A stretch of DNA of 64,000 nucleotides from Acholoe squamosa (lineage: Eukaryota > Annelida > Polychaeta > Phyllodocida > Polynoidae), in assembly GCA_949317995.1 (NCBI GenBank), contig OX439043.1, positions 743,501 through 807,500 of the forward strand. Reading direction: 5' to 3'. The notes beneath the pieces were generated by a model. That model was given only the letters and a program-made list of their open reading frames with translations, had not been told where the DNA came from and did not search any database. Of this stretch, positions 1 to 11,200 are shown one piece after another (position 1 is the stretch's first letter; each line of letters begins with the position of its first letter). The position numbers were made by a program, and so were the translations under genes.

Positions 1-2335
1 GTAACTGTTGCTGTAGCCTGGCCTTATAAGGGCCTCTCACACTCTGTAACTGTTACTGTAGCCTAACCTTATACAGACCTCTCACACTCTGTAACTGTTA
101 CTGTAGTCTGACCTTATACAGGCCTCTCATACTATGTAACTGTTACTGTAGCCTGACCTGTTACTGTAGTGTGACAGGCCTGTATAAGGTCAGGCTACAG
201 TAATAGTTACAGAGTGTGAGAGGCCTGTATAAGGTCAGGCTACAGTAACAGGTACAGAGTGTGAGAGGTCTGTATAAGGTCAGGCTACAGTAGCAGTTAC
301 ATAGTGTGTCATGTGAGAGGCCTGTATAAGGTAAGGCTACAGTAACAGTTACAGAGTGTGAGAGGCATGTATAAGGTCAGGCTACAGTAACAGTTACAGA
401 GTGTGAGAGGCCTGTATAAGGTGAGGCTACAGTAATACTTACAGAGTGTGTCATGTGAGAGGCCTGAATAAGGTGAGGCTCTAGTAACAGTTACAGAGTG
501 TGAGAGGTCTGTATAAGGTCAGGCTACAGTAACAGGTACAGAGTGTGAGAGGCCTGTATAAGGTCAGGCTACAGTAACAGGTACAGAGTGTGAGAGGTCT
601 GTATAAGGTCAGGCTACAGTAGCAGTTACATAGTGTGTCATGTGAGAGGCCTGTATAAGGTCAGGCTACAGTAACAGTTAAGGAGTGTGAGAGGCATGTA
701 TAAGGTCAGGCTACAGTAACAGTTAAGGAGTGTGAGAGGCATGTATAAGGTCAGGCTACAGTAACAGTTACAGAGTGTGAGAGGTCTGTATAAGGTCAGG
801 CTACAGTAACAGTTAAGGAGTGTGAGAGGCATGTATAAGGTCAGGCTACAGTAACAGTTAAGGAGTGTGAGAGGCATGTATAAGGTCAGGCTACAGTAAC
901 AGTTACAGAGTGTGAGAGGTCTGTATAAGGTCAGGCTACAGTAACAGTTACAGAGTGTGAGAGGCCTGTATAATGTCAGGCTACAGTAACAGTTAAGGAG
1001 TGTGAGAGGCATGTATAAGGTCAGGCTACAGTAACAGGTACAGAGTGTGAGAGGCCTGTATAATGTCAGGCTACAGTAACAGTTAAGGAGTGTAAGAGGC
1101 CTGTATAAGGTCAGGCTACAGTAACAGGTACAGAGTGTGAGAGGTCTGTACAAGGTGAGGCTACAGTAACAGTTACATAGTGTGTCATGTGAGAGGCCTG
1201 TATAAGGTAAGGCTACAGTAACAGTTACAGAGTGTGAGAGGCCTGTATAAGGTCAGGCTACAGTAACAGGTACAGAGTGTGAGAGGTCTGTACAAGGTGA
1301 GGCTACAGTAACAGTTACATAGTGTGTCATGTGAGAGGCCTGTATAAGGTCAGGCTACAGTAACAGTTACAGAGTGTGAGAGGCCTGTATAAGGTCAGGC
1401 TACAGTAACAGGTACAGAGTGTGAGAGGTCTGTACAAGGTGAGGCTACAGTAACAGTTACATAGTGTGTCATGTGAGAGGCCTGTATAAGGTAAGGCTAC
1501 AGTAACAGTTACAGAGTGTGAGAGGCCTGTATAAGGTCAGGCTACAGTAACAGTTACAGAGTGTGAGAGGCCTGTATAAGGTGAGGCTACAGTAATACTT
1601 ACAGAGTGTGTCATGTGAGAGGCCTGAATAAGGTGAGGCTCTAGTAACAGTTACAGAGTGTGAGAGGTCTGTATAAGGTCAGGCTACAGTAACAGTTACA
1701 GAGTGTGAGAGGCCTGTATAAGGTCAGGCTACAGTAACAGTTACAGAGTGTGAGAGGCCTGTATAAGGTGAGGCTACAGTAATACTTACAGAGTGTGTCA
1801 TGTGAGAGGCCTGAATAAGGTGAGGCTCTAGTAACAGTTACAGAGTGTGAGAGGTCTGTATAAGGTCAGGCTACAGTAATAGTTACAGAGTGTGAGAGGC
1901 CTGTATAAGGTCAGGCTACAGTAAAAGTTACAGAGTGTGACATGTGAGAGGCCTGTATAAGTTTAGGCTATAGTAACAGTTACAGAGTGTGAGAGGCCTG
2001 TATAAGGTCAGGCTACAGTAACAGTTACAGAGTGTGAGAGGTCTGTATGAGGTCAGGCTACAGCAACAGTTACAGAATGTGAGAGGCCTGTATAAGGTCA
2101 GGCTACAGTAACAGTTACAGAGTGTGACATGTGAGAGGCTACAGTAGCTGTGACAGAGTGTGACATGTTACTGCAGACTGACCTTATACCGGCCTCCCAC
2201 CCTCTGTAACTGTTATTGTAGCCTGACCTTATACCGGCCTCCCACCCTCTGTAACTGTTATTGTAGCCTTACCTTATAAATACAGCCCTCTCACATGTCA
2301 CACTCTGTCACTGTGCTGTAACTGTTACTGTACAG
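1..2335. repeat. 45-bp minisatellite with inverted ends, in an intron of the stress-protein gene
   Basis: About 50 tandem copies of a 45-bp unit (core AAGGTCAGGCTACAGTAACA), with a longer variant carrying GTGTCATGTGAGAGG. Orientation switches twice. Bases 1 to about 165 and about 2165 to 2335 read the reverse complement of the central block, so the central ~2 kb is inverted relative to its flanks. The array lies just 5' of the first visible exon of the universal stress protein gene (2380). Open frames inside it come from the 45-bp period and are not genes. Confidence 0.95.
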
Positions 2336-2379
2336 TTACTGTTTGACATTGTATCTTTGCTACAATTAACTTTTTTCAG

Positions 2380-2457
2380 ATTATGTGAACAATATTCATC
2401 GGCCTGAGAACAAAATTCTTTGTCTTCACATTTCTGAACCACCATTTCTGCCAATAG
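2380..2457 (+). CDS. Universal stress protein, first visible exon
   Basis: Acceptor TTTTTTCAG ends at 2379. Two bases complete an incoming codon, and the frame then runs from 2382 to 2456 with one base left. Donor GTAGGC begins at 2458. Confidence 0.85.
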
Positions 2458-3616
2458 GTAGGCATCACTCACATGACATTATTTCTATATGTTGTTGAAA
2501 TATACGTATAATTGTGGTATATAACCATGGCATGTGAATAAAGTGTGAAATTAGAGTGTTTATTTACAGTGTAAGCATGGAATCAATCATGGAATCAATC
2601 ATTAATCCCTCTAAGCATGATGCATGAGTCATACACACCATACCAGATTTCTTTCACTCTCATCGTTTCATATCATTTACTCTACCTTGTCAGATGTCTA
2701 CATGGGGGCCAACACCTGGGAAATGATGATGCAAAAAGAACGGGTCAGTGCAAAGAAACTAAAGGAGAAATATGAAGCCAAAATACAGGAACATCACGTA
2801 AGTTGTGTTTGGAAGATTTAGGCCTTAGTGCTGAAGCAGTGGAAATTAATACTTGTAATTTGAACAAACTATCCATGAGTCATTTTGACAAAGTGAATTT
2901 GAATATATTGGATCATGTTTTCATAGATTAAAAGATGGTGGGCGTACAGAAATGTACGCCCACCATGATAAGCCATGTATCCATCATGTTATCTCAGTTT
3001 GACCTCAGTATCATCATCTTGACCTGCCACAATACAATCACCATATCGTGACATACAGCGATCACTACCACACCCCCCTTTTATTATGTGCTGGGATGTA
3101 ATCTAATCTCCACCCTATAATCTGACCTCTGCTAAATACTTGTAATGGATATAAATAGTGGATTATAAGTCTTTATAGCCTCTATTCTTATCATAATATC
3201 TTCATGACAGGAAAATATTCTTTATAAAACCGTAATGACAAGCTGTGTCTATTCTATGTTTTTACATGATAAATAACAGCTGTTGGGCTAAAATAAGACT
3301 AGCATATTCAGCAAAATGACCACACATTCAATAATAACCACTCCCCCCTCTTTGTGTTGGGCTGTATTAAGAAGGTTCCCAAAGACAATGTTATAATGAA
3401 GTAAAATATTCCATGTTTCAGCTATCAGGTTGCATTAAGACCATGTCCCATGCCCATCCTGGAGAGATTATTGTATCAGAAGCTGCTAAGGAACACGTTG
3501 GTATGGTTGTCATGGGAACACGAGGACTTGGAGCGATCAGAAGAACGATGCTGGGCTCTGTGTCTGATTATGTCCTACATCATGTACACTGTCCTGTGAT
3601 TATATGCCGTCAGTAA
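2380..3616 (+). CDS. Universal stress protein (UspA family), 5'-partial, three exons
   Basis: Cytosolic Usp-fold, nucleotide-binding family; members bind ATP or AMP and act in stress responses. Joined coding is 2380-2457, 2694-2797 and 3422-3616, and the splice phases match exactly. Exon 1 encodes YVNNIHRPENKILCLHI, the strand-helix start of the Usp fold. The middle exon is charged and helical (KKLKEKYEAKIQEHH). The last exon carries PGEIIVSEAAKEH and the nucleotide-binding signature GTRGLGAIRRTMLGSVSDYV, then HCPVIICRQ and a stop, the usual C-terminal end. About 125 residues are visible against roughly 150 for the family. The missing N-terminus (start codon and first strand) should lie left of the window, beyond the intronic minisatellite. 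Its final codons seed a 3' minisatellite. Confidence 0.92.
2694..2797 (+). CDS. Universal stress protein, middle exon
   Basis: Acceptor CTTGTCAG precedes 2694. The two leading bases join the single base left by the previous exon to give Asp. It ends in phase 0 at the donor GTAAGT (2798) and encodes the charged helix found at this place in animal Usp proteins. Confidence 0.88.
3422..3616 (+). CDS. Universal stress protein, terminal exon with nucleotide-binding motif
   Basis: Acceptor CATGTTTCAG ends at 3421, phase 0. The exon carries the glycine-rich loop GTRGLGAIRRTMLGS and ends ICRQ-stop at 3614-3616. The bases around the stop are repeated in the array that follows. Confidence 0.92.
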   Translation, partial: LSGCIKTMSHAHPGEIIVSEAAKEHVGMVVMGTRGLGAIRRTMLGSVSDYVLHHVHCPVIICRQ

Positions 3617-4700
3617 CCATGGAAACATGATACATGTACTGTAGTTATATGCCACCAGTAACCATGGAAACATGATACATGTACTGTGATTATATGCCAT
3701 CAGTAACCATGGAAACATGATACATGTATTGTGGTTATATGCCACCAGTAACCATGGAAACATGATACATGTACTGTGGTTATATGTTGGCAGTAACCAT
3801 GGAAACATGATACATGTACTGTGGATATATACTGTCAGTAACCCTGGAAACATGATACATGTACTGTGGTTATCTGCCATCAGTAACCATGGAAACATGA
3901 TACATGTACTGTGGTTATATGCTGTCAGTTACCATGGAAATATGATACATGTACTGTGGATATATACTGTCAGTAACCATGGAAACATGATACATGTACT
4001 GTGGTTATATACTGTCAGTAACCATGGAAACATGATACATGTACTGTGGTTATCTGCCATCAGTAACCATGGAAACATGATACATGTACTGAGGTTATAT
4101 GCTGTCAGTAACCATGGAAACATGATACATATACACTGTCCTGTGATTATATGCCATCAGTAACCATGGAAACATGATACATGTACTGTGGTTATCTGCC
4201 ATCAGTAACCATGGAAACATGATACATGTACTGTGGTTATATGCTGTCAGTAACCATGGAAACATGATACATACATGTACTGTGGTTATATGCTGTCAGT
4301 TACCATGGAAATATGATACATGAACTGTGGTTATATGCTGTCAGTCACCATGGAAACATGATACATTTACTGTGATTATATGCTGTCAGTTACCATAGAA
4401 ATATGATACATGTACTGTTGTTATATGTTGTCAGTAACCATAGAAACATGATACATGTACTGTTGTTATTTGTTGTCAGAATTCATGGAAACATGATACA
4501 TGTTCTGTGGTTATATGCTGTCAGTAACCATAGAAATATGATACATGTACTGTTGTTATATGCTGTCAGTTACCATAGAAATATGATACATGTACTGTTG
4601 TTATATGTTGTCAGAATTCATGGAAACCTGATACATGTACTGTAGTTATATGCTGTCAGTAATGTTATATGTTGTCAGAATTCATGGAAACATGATATGT
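3590..4700. repeat. 45-bp minisatellite grown from the stress-protein stop codon
   Basis: About 24 copies of a 45-bp unit, ACCATGGAAACATGATACAT plus 25 bases ending TGCTGTCAGTA. The first unit overlaps the end of the coding exon (TGATTATATGCCGTCAGTAA). One internal unit near 4130-4160 still reads CPVIICHQ-stop in frame. The array would lie in the 3' UTR or just past it. Open frames on both strands come from the 45-bp period. Confidence 0.93.
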
Positions 4701-4838
4701 TTAGGGAATTAGGCACAAGGCATGGCCATAGTAGTGCTCTAGACTGTATTGGGACATCGAGGGGCCTATAAGGTCATGAGATGTCTTAATACAGTCTAGA
4801 GCATGACCATGGCCATGACCAAGTGCCTTATTCCCGTT
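4700..4838. repeat. Imperfect ~60-bp-arm palindrome
   Basis: The left arm (GGAATTAGGCACAAGGCATG, then GCTCTAGACTGTATT) and the right arm (AATACAGTCTAGAGC, then AAGTGCCTTATTCCCG) are inverted copies around a short loop near 4765-4775. It is probably a small foldback or MITE-type insertion; no coding is visible. Confidence 0.7.
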
Positions 4839-4849
4839 ATAACAATCAC

Positions 4850-5690
4850 ATATCAGCCACCAAATAGCATAGGGAGATGAATTATGAAGTTTAAAGGAGA
4901 GATAAAGTTAACCTCCTGTACTGGGAGTGCATCTATAGATAATGCACGCTAAATCAGCCAATCAGAATGCAGTATTGTGGATAATGCACTATGCATTTCC
5001 GCAGTTGTTTTATAATACAGTTTAGAGATTTAAAAGATTAAAGTGGGTAAGAAATAGTCTCTTCCAATGAAAATGTAATTTTTATGATAATAGGTTCATT
5101 TGGCCATTGGTAGGTTCATTTGGTCTGTGCAGAACTGGATGAAATAATGAGCATGACACGGAGACATACTCCATCATTTAATAAATGAAATGAAGGACGC
5201 CTTGTCAACACAGGGCAGTGTGTGGATACAGTTACACACGGTCACACAATCATCATGTTGTAACAAGACGCTTTGATAATACACACGGAATTATACATGT
5301 ACATACTGTTTCTGCTACATACTGATTGAGGAGAGTTAGACATAATCTATCAATCTATATATTTCATAAGGTAGAACTTAAGTGTCTTATCTGGTGGTTT
5401 TAGCTACACAATTAACAGTGTGAAAAATAAAGAGAGGTTTATGAGGAGAAGGTTATTGAACCCCTATTGTAGAATTATTTGAGAGCTTGGTACAGCTTCA
5501 CTGAGTTCATCTCAAGTAATTTCTCCAAAATCCAACTGATTATTCCGTAACTGCAATAATACATTTGGCTCATAACATGGGGTGTGTGGGTGAGCTAAAC
5601 ACAGTCTGCACTGACTGTTTAGTCATGAAATAAACTAATTAAGTGTAAGTAGTTTTCAGCCTTGTTGTCACTTTGAGTTGTTATCTAGTG
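4850..5690. other. Non-coding AT-rich stretch
   Basis: I see no gene, array or recognisable element here. ORFs are short and lack splice-site support. Confidence 0.6.
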
Positions 5691-5875
5691 TTATCTAACT
5701 ATCTGAGCCTCAACTGTGCTTTTTTGCTCATAACCCCAGTTCCTTATCCAGCCATAACGCACTCTGAGACCTTTTCTTCGTCTTCAAGAGGCTGCTAGTT
5801 TCAATCTGGACATGATAATAAATTGGCGAAGTATACAAAGTCAACCACGCCATAGTTTTCCAGTTAAAACCGTTT

Positions 5876-5948
5876 AGGTTCAACGGGGAATCGATCCCCG
5901 GCCGCTGGGGCAGGAGACGAGCTCGCTGTCCACTATACCAAGCAGACC
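5876..5948 (-). other. tRNA-like (pol III promoter) segment of foldback element 1
   Basis: The minus strand reads TTGGTATAGTGGACAGCG (A-box-like), then GGGGATCGATTCCCCG (B-box and T-arm-like). The spacing is that of a tRNA head, as in SINEs. I do not call it a functional tRNA because the acceptor stem does not pair convincingly. Confidence 0.6.
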
Positions 5949-6578
5949 GATGCTAGAAACCACTGCACATGGAGGATTTGAAAAAGTTTTCCGACATACC
6001 TGAAGTTTACACACCTCAATAGCCTAGAATATATGGAGCCTGGTGGAGTTATTAACACAGAACCATCCTTAGATATCCTAGATGAACATGCCATGCCAAA
6101 TTCCTCCATTTTCTTCGAAATAAATAAGAATCCATTGATTTTCCACATCGATACGAGTCGGGACCCACCCCGTCCGGCCATTCCTTGCTCGATGCGTGGC
6201 TGACCTAGTTTTTACATCCGGGCACCTACCCGCTCTGTCAACTAGAAGCAATGGCCGTGTACCGGGCCGTGTGCGTTGGATCGGTATGGAAAATCAATGG
6301 ATTCTTATTTATTTCGAAGAAAATGGAGACAAAATGAAGGCGAACACCAACTAGAGATCGTATATTTGGCGGTGTTAGAAGTACAGGACTTGACATTATT
6401 GGATTATACCCGAAAAATGAGTGTAAAGGTGGAGGTATGTCGGACAGAACGACAACATGGCCATGGCGGGTTGGCAAAGCTAGCGGATCGCATGCACTTA
6501 CAAAATGTCTTCTCCTGGATTAATTCTGGGGTTATAAGGTAAGAAATTGATACAAAATGGAGAAATATGTTCGATAAA

Positions 6579-6703
6579 CGCTTTAATCAAGATATGATAG
6601 AGCACTTGTGGGTATATGGTTCAATATTCCACTCCCGCTTCGCGGTCGTGGAATATTGAACCATATACCCACGCGTGCTCTATCATAACGTTGATTAAAC
6701 GCT
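6579..6703. repeat. Long hairpin ending foldback element 1
   Basis: Arms of about 60 bp meet at CCGCTTCGCGG near 6640. The outer arm includes ATGATAGAGCAC with its complement, and the inner arm includes GGTTCAATATTCCA. Confidence 0.85.
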
Positions 6704-6705
6704 AA

Positions 6706-7915
6706 ATAGACACCATACCCGGGACACCATATCAATGTGTGTAAAGGGCCATGAGTACATGAATCCTAAATGAGCCATTGCCTCACTGAGGTGGAACTTA
6801 CTGTAACCAAGTCTAAGGTTTAGTTTAACAACTGATTAAAAAGTGCCAAATGCAAGGGTCTTACTTAAAATCAGTAAATCCAAATATGGAAGGGTCTATT
6901 TTGACCAAAATATCCATTACACAGGTAACACCCTCCTCCCTCCACTAAAATCGTCCAAAGACGGGGTTGTTTTTGAAGGCTTTTCCTAACAGTGTTACAT
7001 TACCACCCAAAGTTGCCTAAGCAAGGGTCTATCTTCTCCTAAACCATCTGGCGAATATAAGCAGGCTAAACATTACTGCGTGTGGCTTATATCAAAACTA
7101 TCTGAGAGGTATACACCAGTGGTGCTCTGCCATACATATCAGACACTTAGATCTAAAAGTGCTTTTTTTATTAGTGGATTTGGATTATTTTAGTGGTTTT
7201 TACCCCAAAATATCATGAAAGTCCAAGCTTTTTCAAATGTCACAAAAGCCTTTTTCATATATTCTAGAGTATAATTTCATGCAGACTCCAATTTAGAGGT
7301 CAATATCCATGTCATTCAATCACATTAGGCTGGGAAATGGAAGAGACAAAATATATTAGATATATCTGAAGGAATTATCTTAGTATTTTATGCATGATTC
7401 TGCATATTGGTGGATTTATGGCAATGTAAGATCTGGAAACATGGTCATAACTTCTATGATGTTAATGCAAAATGCTTGAAAAACCACCACTAATTAGTTT
7501 TCTAATAGAATATTGTCCATACCAAATGGCAAAGTCCTATCTCAATTACTCTCCTGTGTGGGTTCAATCCTATGGCTCAAAATGTGGTGTGGACAATGCA
7601 CTTGCCGGATCTTATACTCAAAAGGCCTTCAGAAAAGGCTACAGAAAAAGATAATTGAGTAACTTAGGTATCATATTATATATTATACATTATATTGAAC
7701 CCATGAATTGTCAACATGAAAAAATCGTTTCATCTAGCTAAGATATTTTAGACAGGAGGTGTGTATGAAAATTAGTAGTTTTAGAACTATTCTGTTGCAG
7801 CTTCTTTGCTCGAAAGTTGAGACCCCGAAAATAAAAACACACATTACTGAAACACTGTCTTTTCTTACATAAATCTTTGTATTTAAAACTGGTGAGTTTC
7901 CACATAAGTCAACCA
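6706..7915. other. Non-coding region
   Basis: No supported gene or repeat. Several short AT-rich stretches and unsupported ORFs only. Confidence 0.6.
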
Positions 7916-7918
7916 ACA

Positions 7919-7924
7919 TTTATT
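7919..7924 (-). terminator. Candidate polyadenylation signal of the LARGE-like gene
   Basis: AATAAA on the minus strand about 190 nt past the stop codon at 8112. Confidence 0.4.
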
Positions 7925-8111
7925 ACATTAGAGAGAGATAGGATTCCCTCAGATTATCAGATTCCAATTAATTTGCAGGTATGAAATGGTTTCTCATTAA
8001 TGTTGAGATCTTTCTGATACCCAATGAGACAGTGAGATGAATCTTGTCCATTTGCTCCTGAGTAGTTTTATGCGTCCATGGTTATGTACATAGAAACTAT
8101 GGTAGCCATTA

Positions 8112-8205
8112 TCAGTTAGTAAGTACTGGCAGTGAGGACAGGGAGGTGGAGCTGTATCTCCTGTTGGTTGTCTCAACAAAGTCACTGAATAGTTTTTTAC
8201 TACAT
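8112..8205 (-). CDS. LARGE-like gene, terminal exon (20)
   Basis: Acceptor TTTTTCAG just above 8205. One base completes Ile, and the frame then reads [19 protein letters not shown] to a TGA at 8114-8112. This mirrors the C..L...F....RRY tail of LARGE. Phase matches exon 19. Confidence 0.8.
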
Positions 8206-11200
8206 CTGAAAAACAAAACCGAGATTACAAAATCGATTTAAGTTGACAAGACTTTAGGATAACAAACTTAATCCTTTTGGGTGAAGATATATTTTGTGTG
8301 GATATCTTATTGTCTCAAACTTGGTATTAATTTGTATTTGTATTCCTGTGGTTGTTATTAAGTCATAAATCATGAATATTGATCAATAACTTACATTTCT
8401 AGTTTGGTGTGGTGTAGATCAAAGTATCGTGATGTGCGGCTGGACGGGTGAGGGAGATGTACAAGGAACAAATCATGTAGGACGATGAACCTGTAACTGT
8501 GGACAATGTAGGACAATAAATGTTAAACTATGAACATGTAATGTAGGACCAAGAATGTAGAACTGTCTTGAACCCCGGGCATCTTAGGGACTTGAAGTAT
8601 AAGTCTTCCACAGTAGGGTCTGCTGCCATACTGGTTTCATTGAATGCACTAGAAACAAGAAAAATGTGGCAAGGACCACGGATAGAAGTTGCCACTCTGC
8701 AGCCGACGTGTGACGTCACGGCCGATGTATGACGTCACAAATTGCGTCACAAGGTGACAATGACGTTACTAGCAAACTGAAAACATAATGAAGTTGCTAC
8801 GGTTGCTGCGCTCCCGGCCACGACGTGCAACTCAAAAAAAGTATGTTCATTTTGTTAAGGAAAGCAAAGATCTAAAATCTTAAAAACTGACCACACATTC
8901 AGTAATCATCTATCACTAATTTCATGTTATTTAATTTTACACACGCTATTTCATGTTATCAACTTTCTCTCTAACAGCAAGTTTGTACATGTGGGATATT
9001 TTGTTCACTCACCCTCTAGCAGCCAGTTCGTAGATGTGGGATATCTTGTCCCTCATCCTGTCAGGGAAGCGCTCATCAAAGTGAGGCATGTCAGCAGTTA
9101 CCATGGTAACATAGGGTTCAAAATTGATGCTATAGGTCACCTGAGGAAAACATTTGTATAATTATGAATAACACTAAGTCCTTATTGACACTAATTGTGA
9201 CACCTGAGGGCTAATGTTTGGATTATACTGATTATCTCACGATTTGGGCCTGGACAGTGCTTTTTTGCTCATAACCCCAGTTCCTTATCCAGCCATAACG
9301 CACTCTGAGACCTTTTCTTTGTCTTCAAGAGGCTGCTAGTTTCAATCTGGACATGATAATAAATTGGCGAAGTATACAAAGTCAACCACACCATAGTTTT
9401 CCAGTTAAAACCGTTTAGGGTTCAACGGGGAATCAATCCCCGGCAGCTGGGGCAGGAGGCGAGCTTGCTGTCCATTATACCAAGTCGACCGGTGGTAGAA
9501 GTGAATCTACATCAAGGACATACCTGATGTTTACAGACCTCGTTAGCATAGAATCCAATGGTGGAAGGTGGAGTTATTAACAGGGAAACTTCCATACATA
9601 TTCTATGAACATGCCATGCCTAATTTCTCCATTTTGTTCGAAATAAATAAGAATCCATTGATTTTCCATAGCGATACGGGTCGGGACCCGTTATTGCGGC
9701 TTGCCGACCCAGTTCTTCAGCCGAAAGTAGGTCAGGTACATCCGGGCACCTACCAGCTTCATCAACAAGACGAAATGGCTGTATACCGGGCCGGTGCATT
9801 AGATCGGTATGGAAAATCAATGGATTCTTATTTATTTCAAAGAAAATGGATACAAAATGTAGGCAAACACCAACTAGAGATCATATATTTGGCAGTGTTA
9901 GAAGAACAGGGCTTGACACGCTTGGATTCTACCCGAAAAATGTGTGTAAAGGTGGAGGTATGTCGGACAGAGTGACAACATGGCCACGACGGCTTGGCAA
10001 ACCGTGCGGTTAGCATGCACTTACAAAATGTCTTCTCCTTCATTAAATACAGGGTTATACGGTAAGAAATTAATACAAAATGGAGAAAAATGTGAGATAA
10101 ACGCCTTAATGTATGTTATGGGAACGCACTCAGGGTACTATGTCTGTGAAAATTTACGGGTTAATAATCCACGACCCCGAAGGGGTCGTGAATTATTAAC
10201 CCGTAAATCCACTTGTGCGTTCCCATAACATACATTAAAAGCATAATAACACTAAGGCCTTATTGACACTAATTGTGACACCTGAGGGGCAAACATTTGG
10301 ATTATACTGAATAACACTAGGCCCTTATTGACACTAATTGTGACACCTGAGGGCTAAGGTTTGGATTATACTGAATAACACTAAGTCCTTATTGACGCTA
10401 ATTGTGACACCTGAGGGCTAATGTTTGGATTATACTGAATAACACTAAGTCCTTATTGACACTAATTGTGACACCTGAGGGGCAAACATTTGGATTATAC
10501 TGAATAACACTAGGGCCTTATTGACACTAATTGTGACACCTGAGGGGCAAACAGCTATGGTCTTGGTAAATAATCTGCCTATAGATCTAATCCCTTATAA
10601 GTTACATGATATTATTTAATAGTTCTTAATTCTATATTGGTATGATCAGTTTATCGATACATGTAATACTCATTATTAGTAATGTAGGGGCACGGTTTAG
10701 TAGTAGTGTTTATGGCTTACGGGTTGATTAGGTTCCGAGCGGAGCGGCGTTTCGGGTTGAGAGCCTGGTACGCCTGGCGGGTGGTGGCAGCACCGCCCTC
10801 CGGGCTGCTTGGGTTAAACACGAGAGGTCGCCACCCAACCCCTGTGGCTATATAATAGTCGGGTCGGAACCTAGGGATAGAATCCTCCCGGATTCTATAG
10901 GAATAACATCAGAACTTATTGACTCCAAAGCCTTACCTGGTAGTCGTAAATCAGAGCTATCCAAACAACCTCTTAACCATACGGAATACTTTTAGCTCCC
11001 TGTAACTTAGTATACTGAATAAAGACTTGTTGCCTTTTTAAACCGGATATCCTTGTATTCGTGATACTTTTCGAACCATCGACGGTCATACATTACAGTA
11101 ATTTAGGGGCAAACTCAGCACATAGGAACAGCTACTGAAATCGATTTGACCTACTGACGAACCGGAAGTGACCTAGTTTTTAGACCAGAAGTGACCATAT

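Larger units (their letters stand above)
5691..6705. mobile_element. tRNA-headed foldback element, copy 1
   Basis: Roughly 1 kb, colinear with 9232-10240. In order it has a shared 5' part (GCTCATAACCCCAGTTCC), a tRNA-like segment on the minus strand (5876-5948), an internal inverted repeat (arms 6104-6154 and 6280-6328 around AATCAATGGATTCTTATTT), and a terminal long hairpin (6579-6703). The 88-residue open frame at 6276-6542 reads through an arm of the inverted repeat; its resemblance to the other copy is plain nucleotide homology. No transposase was seen, so it is non-autonomous. Confidence 0.75.

Noticed and set aside
638..1153. 171-codon open frame
   Set aside because: It is the 45-bp minisatellite read in one frame.
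2380..3616. Bacterial contamination suggested by a UspA-family protein
   Set aside because: The gene has GT/AG introns with matching phases; animal Usp genes are known in invertebrates.
7997..8185. 62-codon frame ending in SHWVSERSQH, first thought to be the C-terminus of the glycosyltransferase
   Set aside because: Splice phase from exon 19 selects another frame, which reaches a stop at 8112 and matches the LARGE tail.
8535..8652. Exon-like stretch reading [18 protein letters not shown]
   Set aside because: Acceptor-like start but no good donor; the exon 18-19 junction is already perfect without it.
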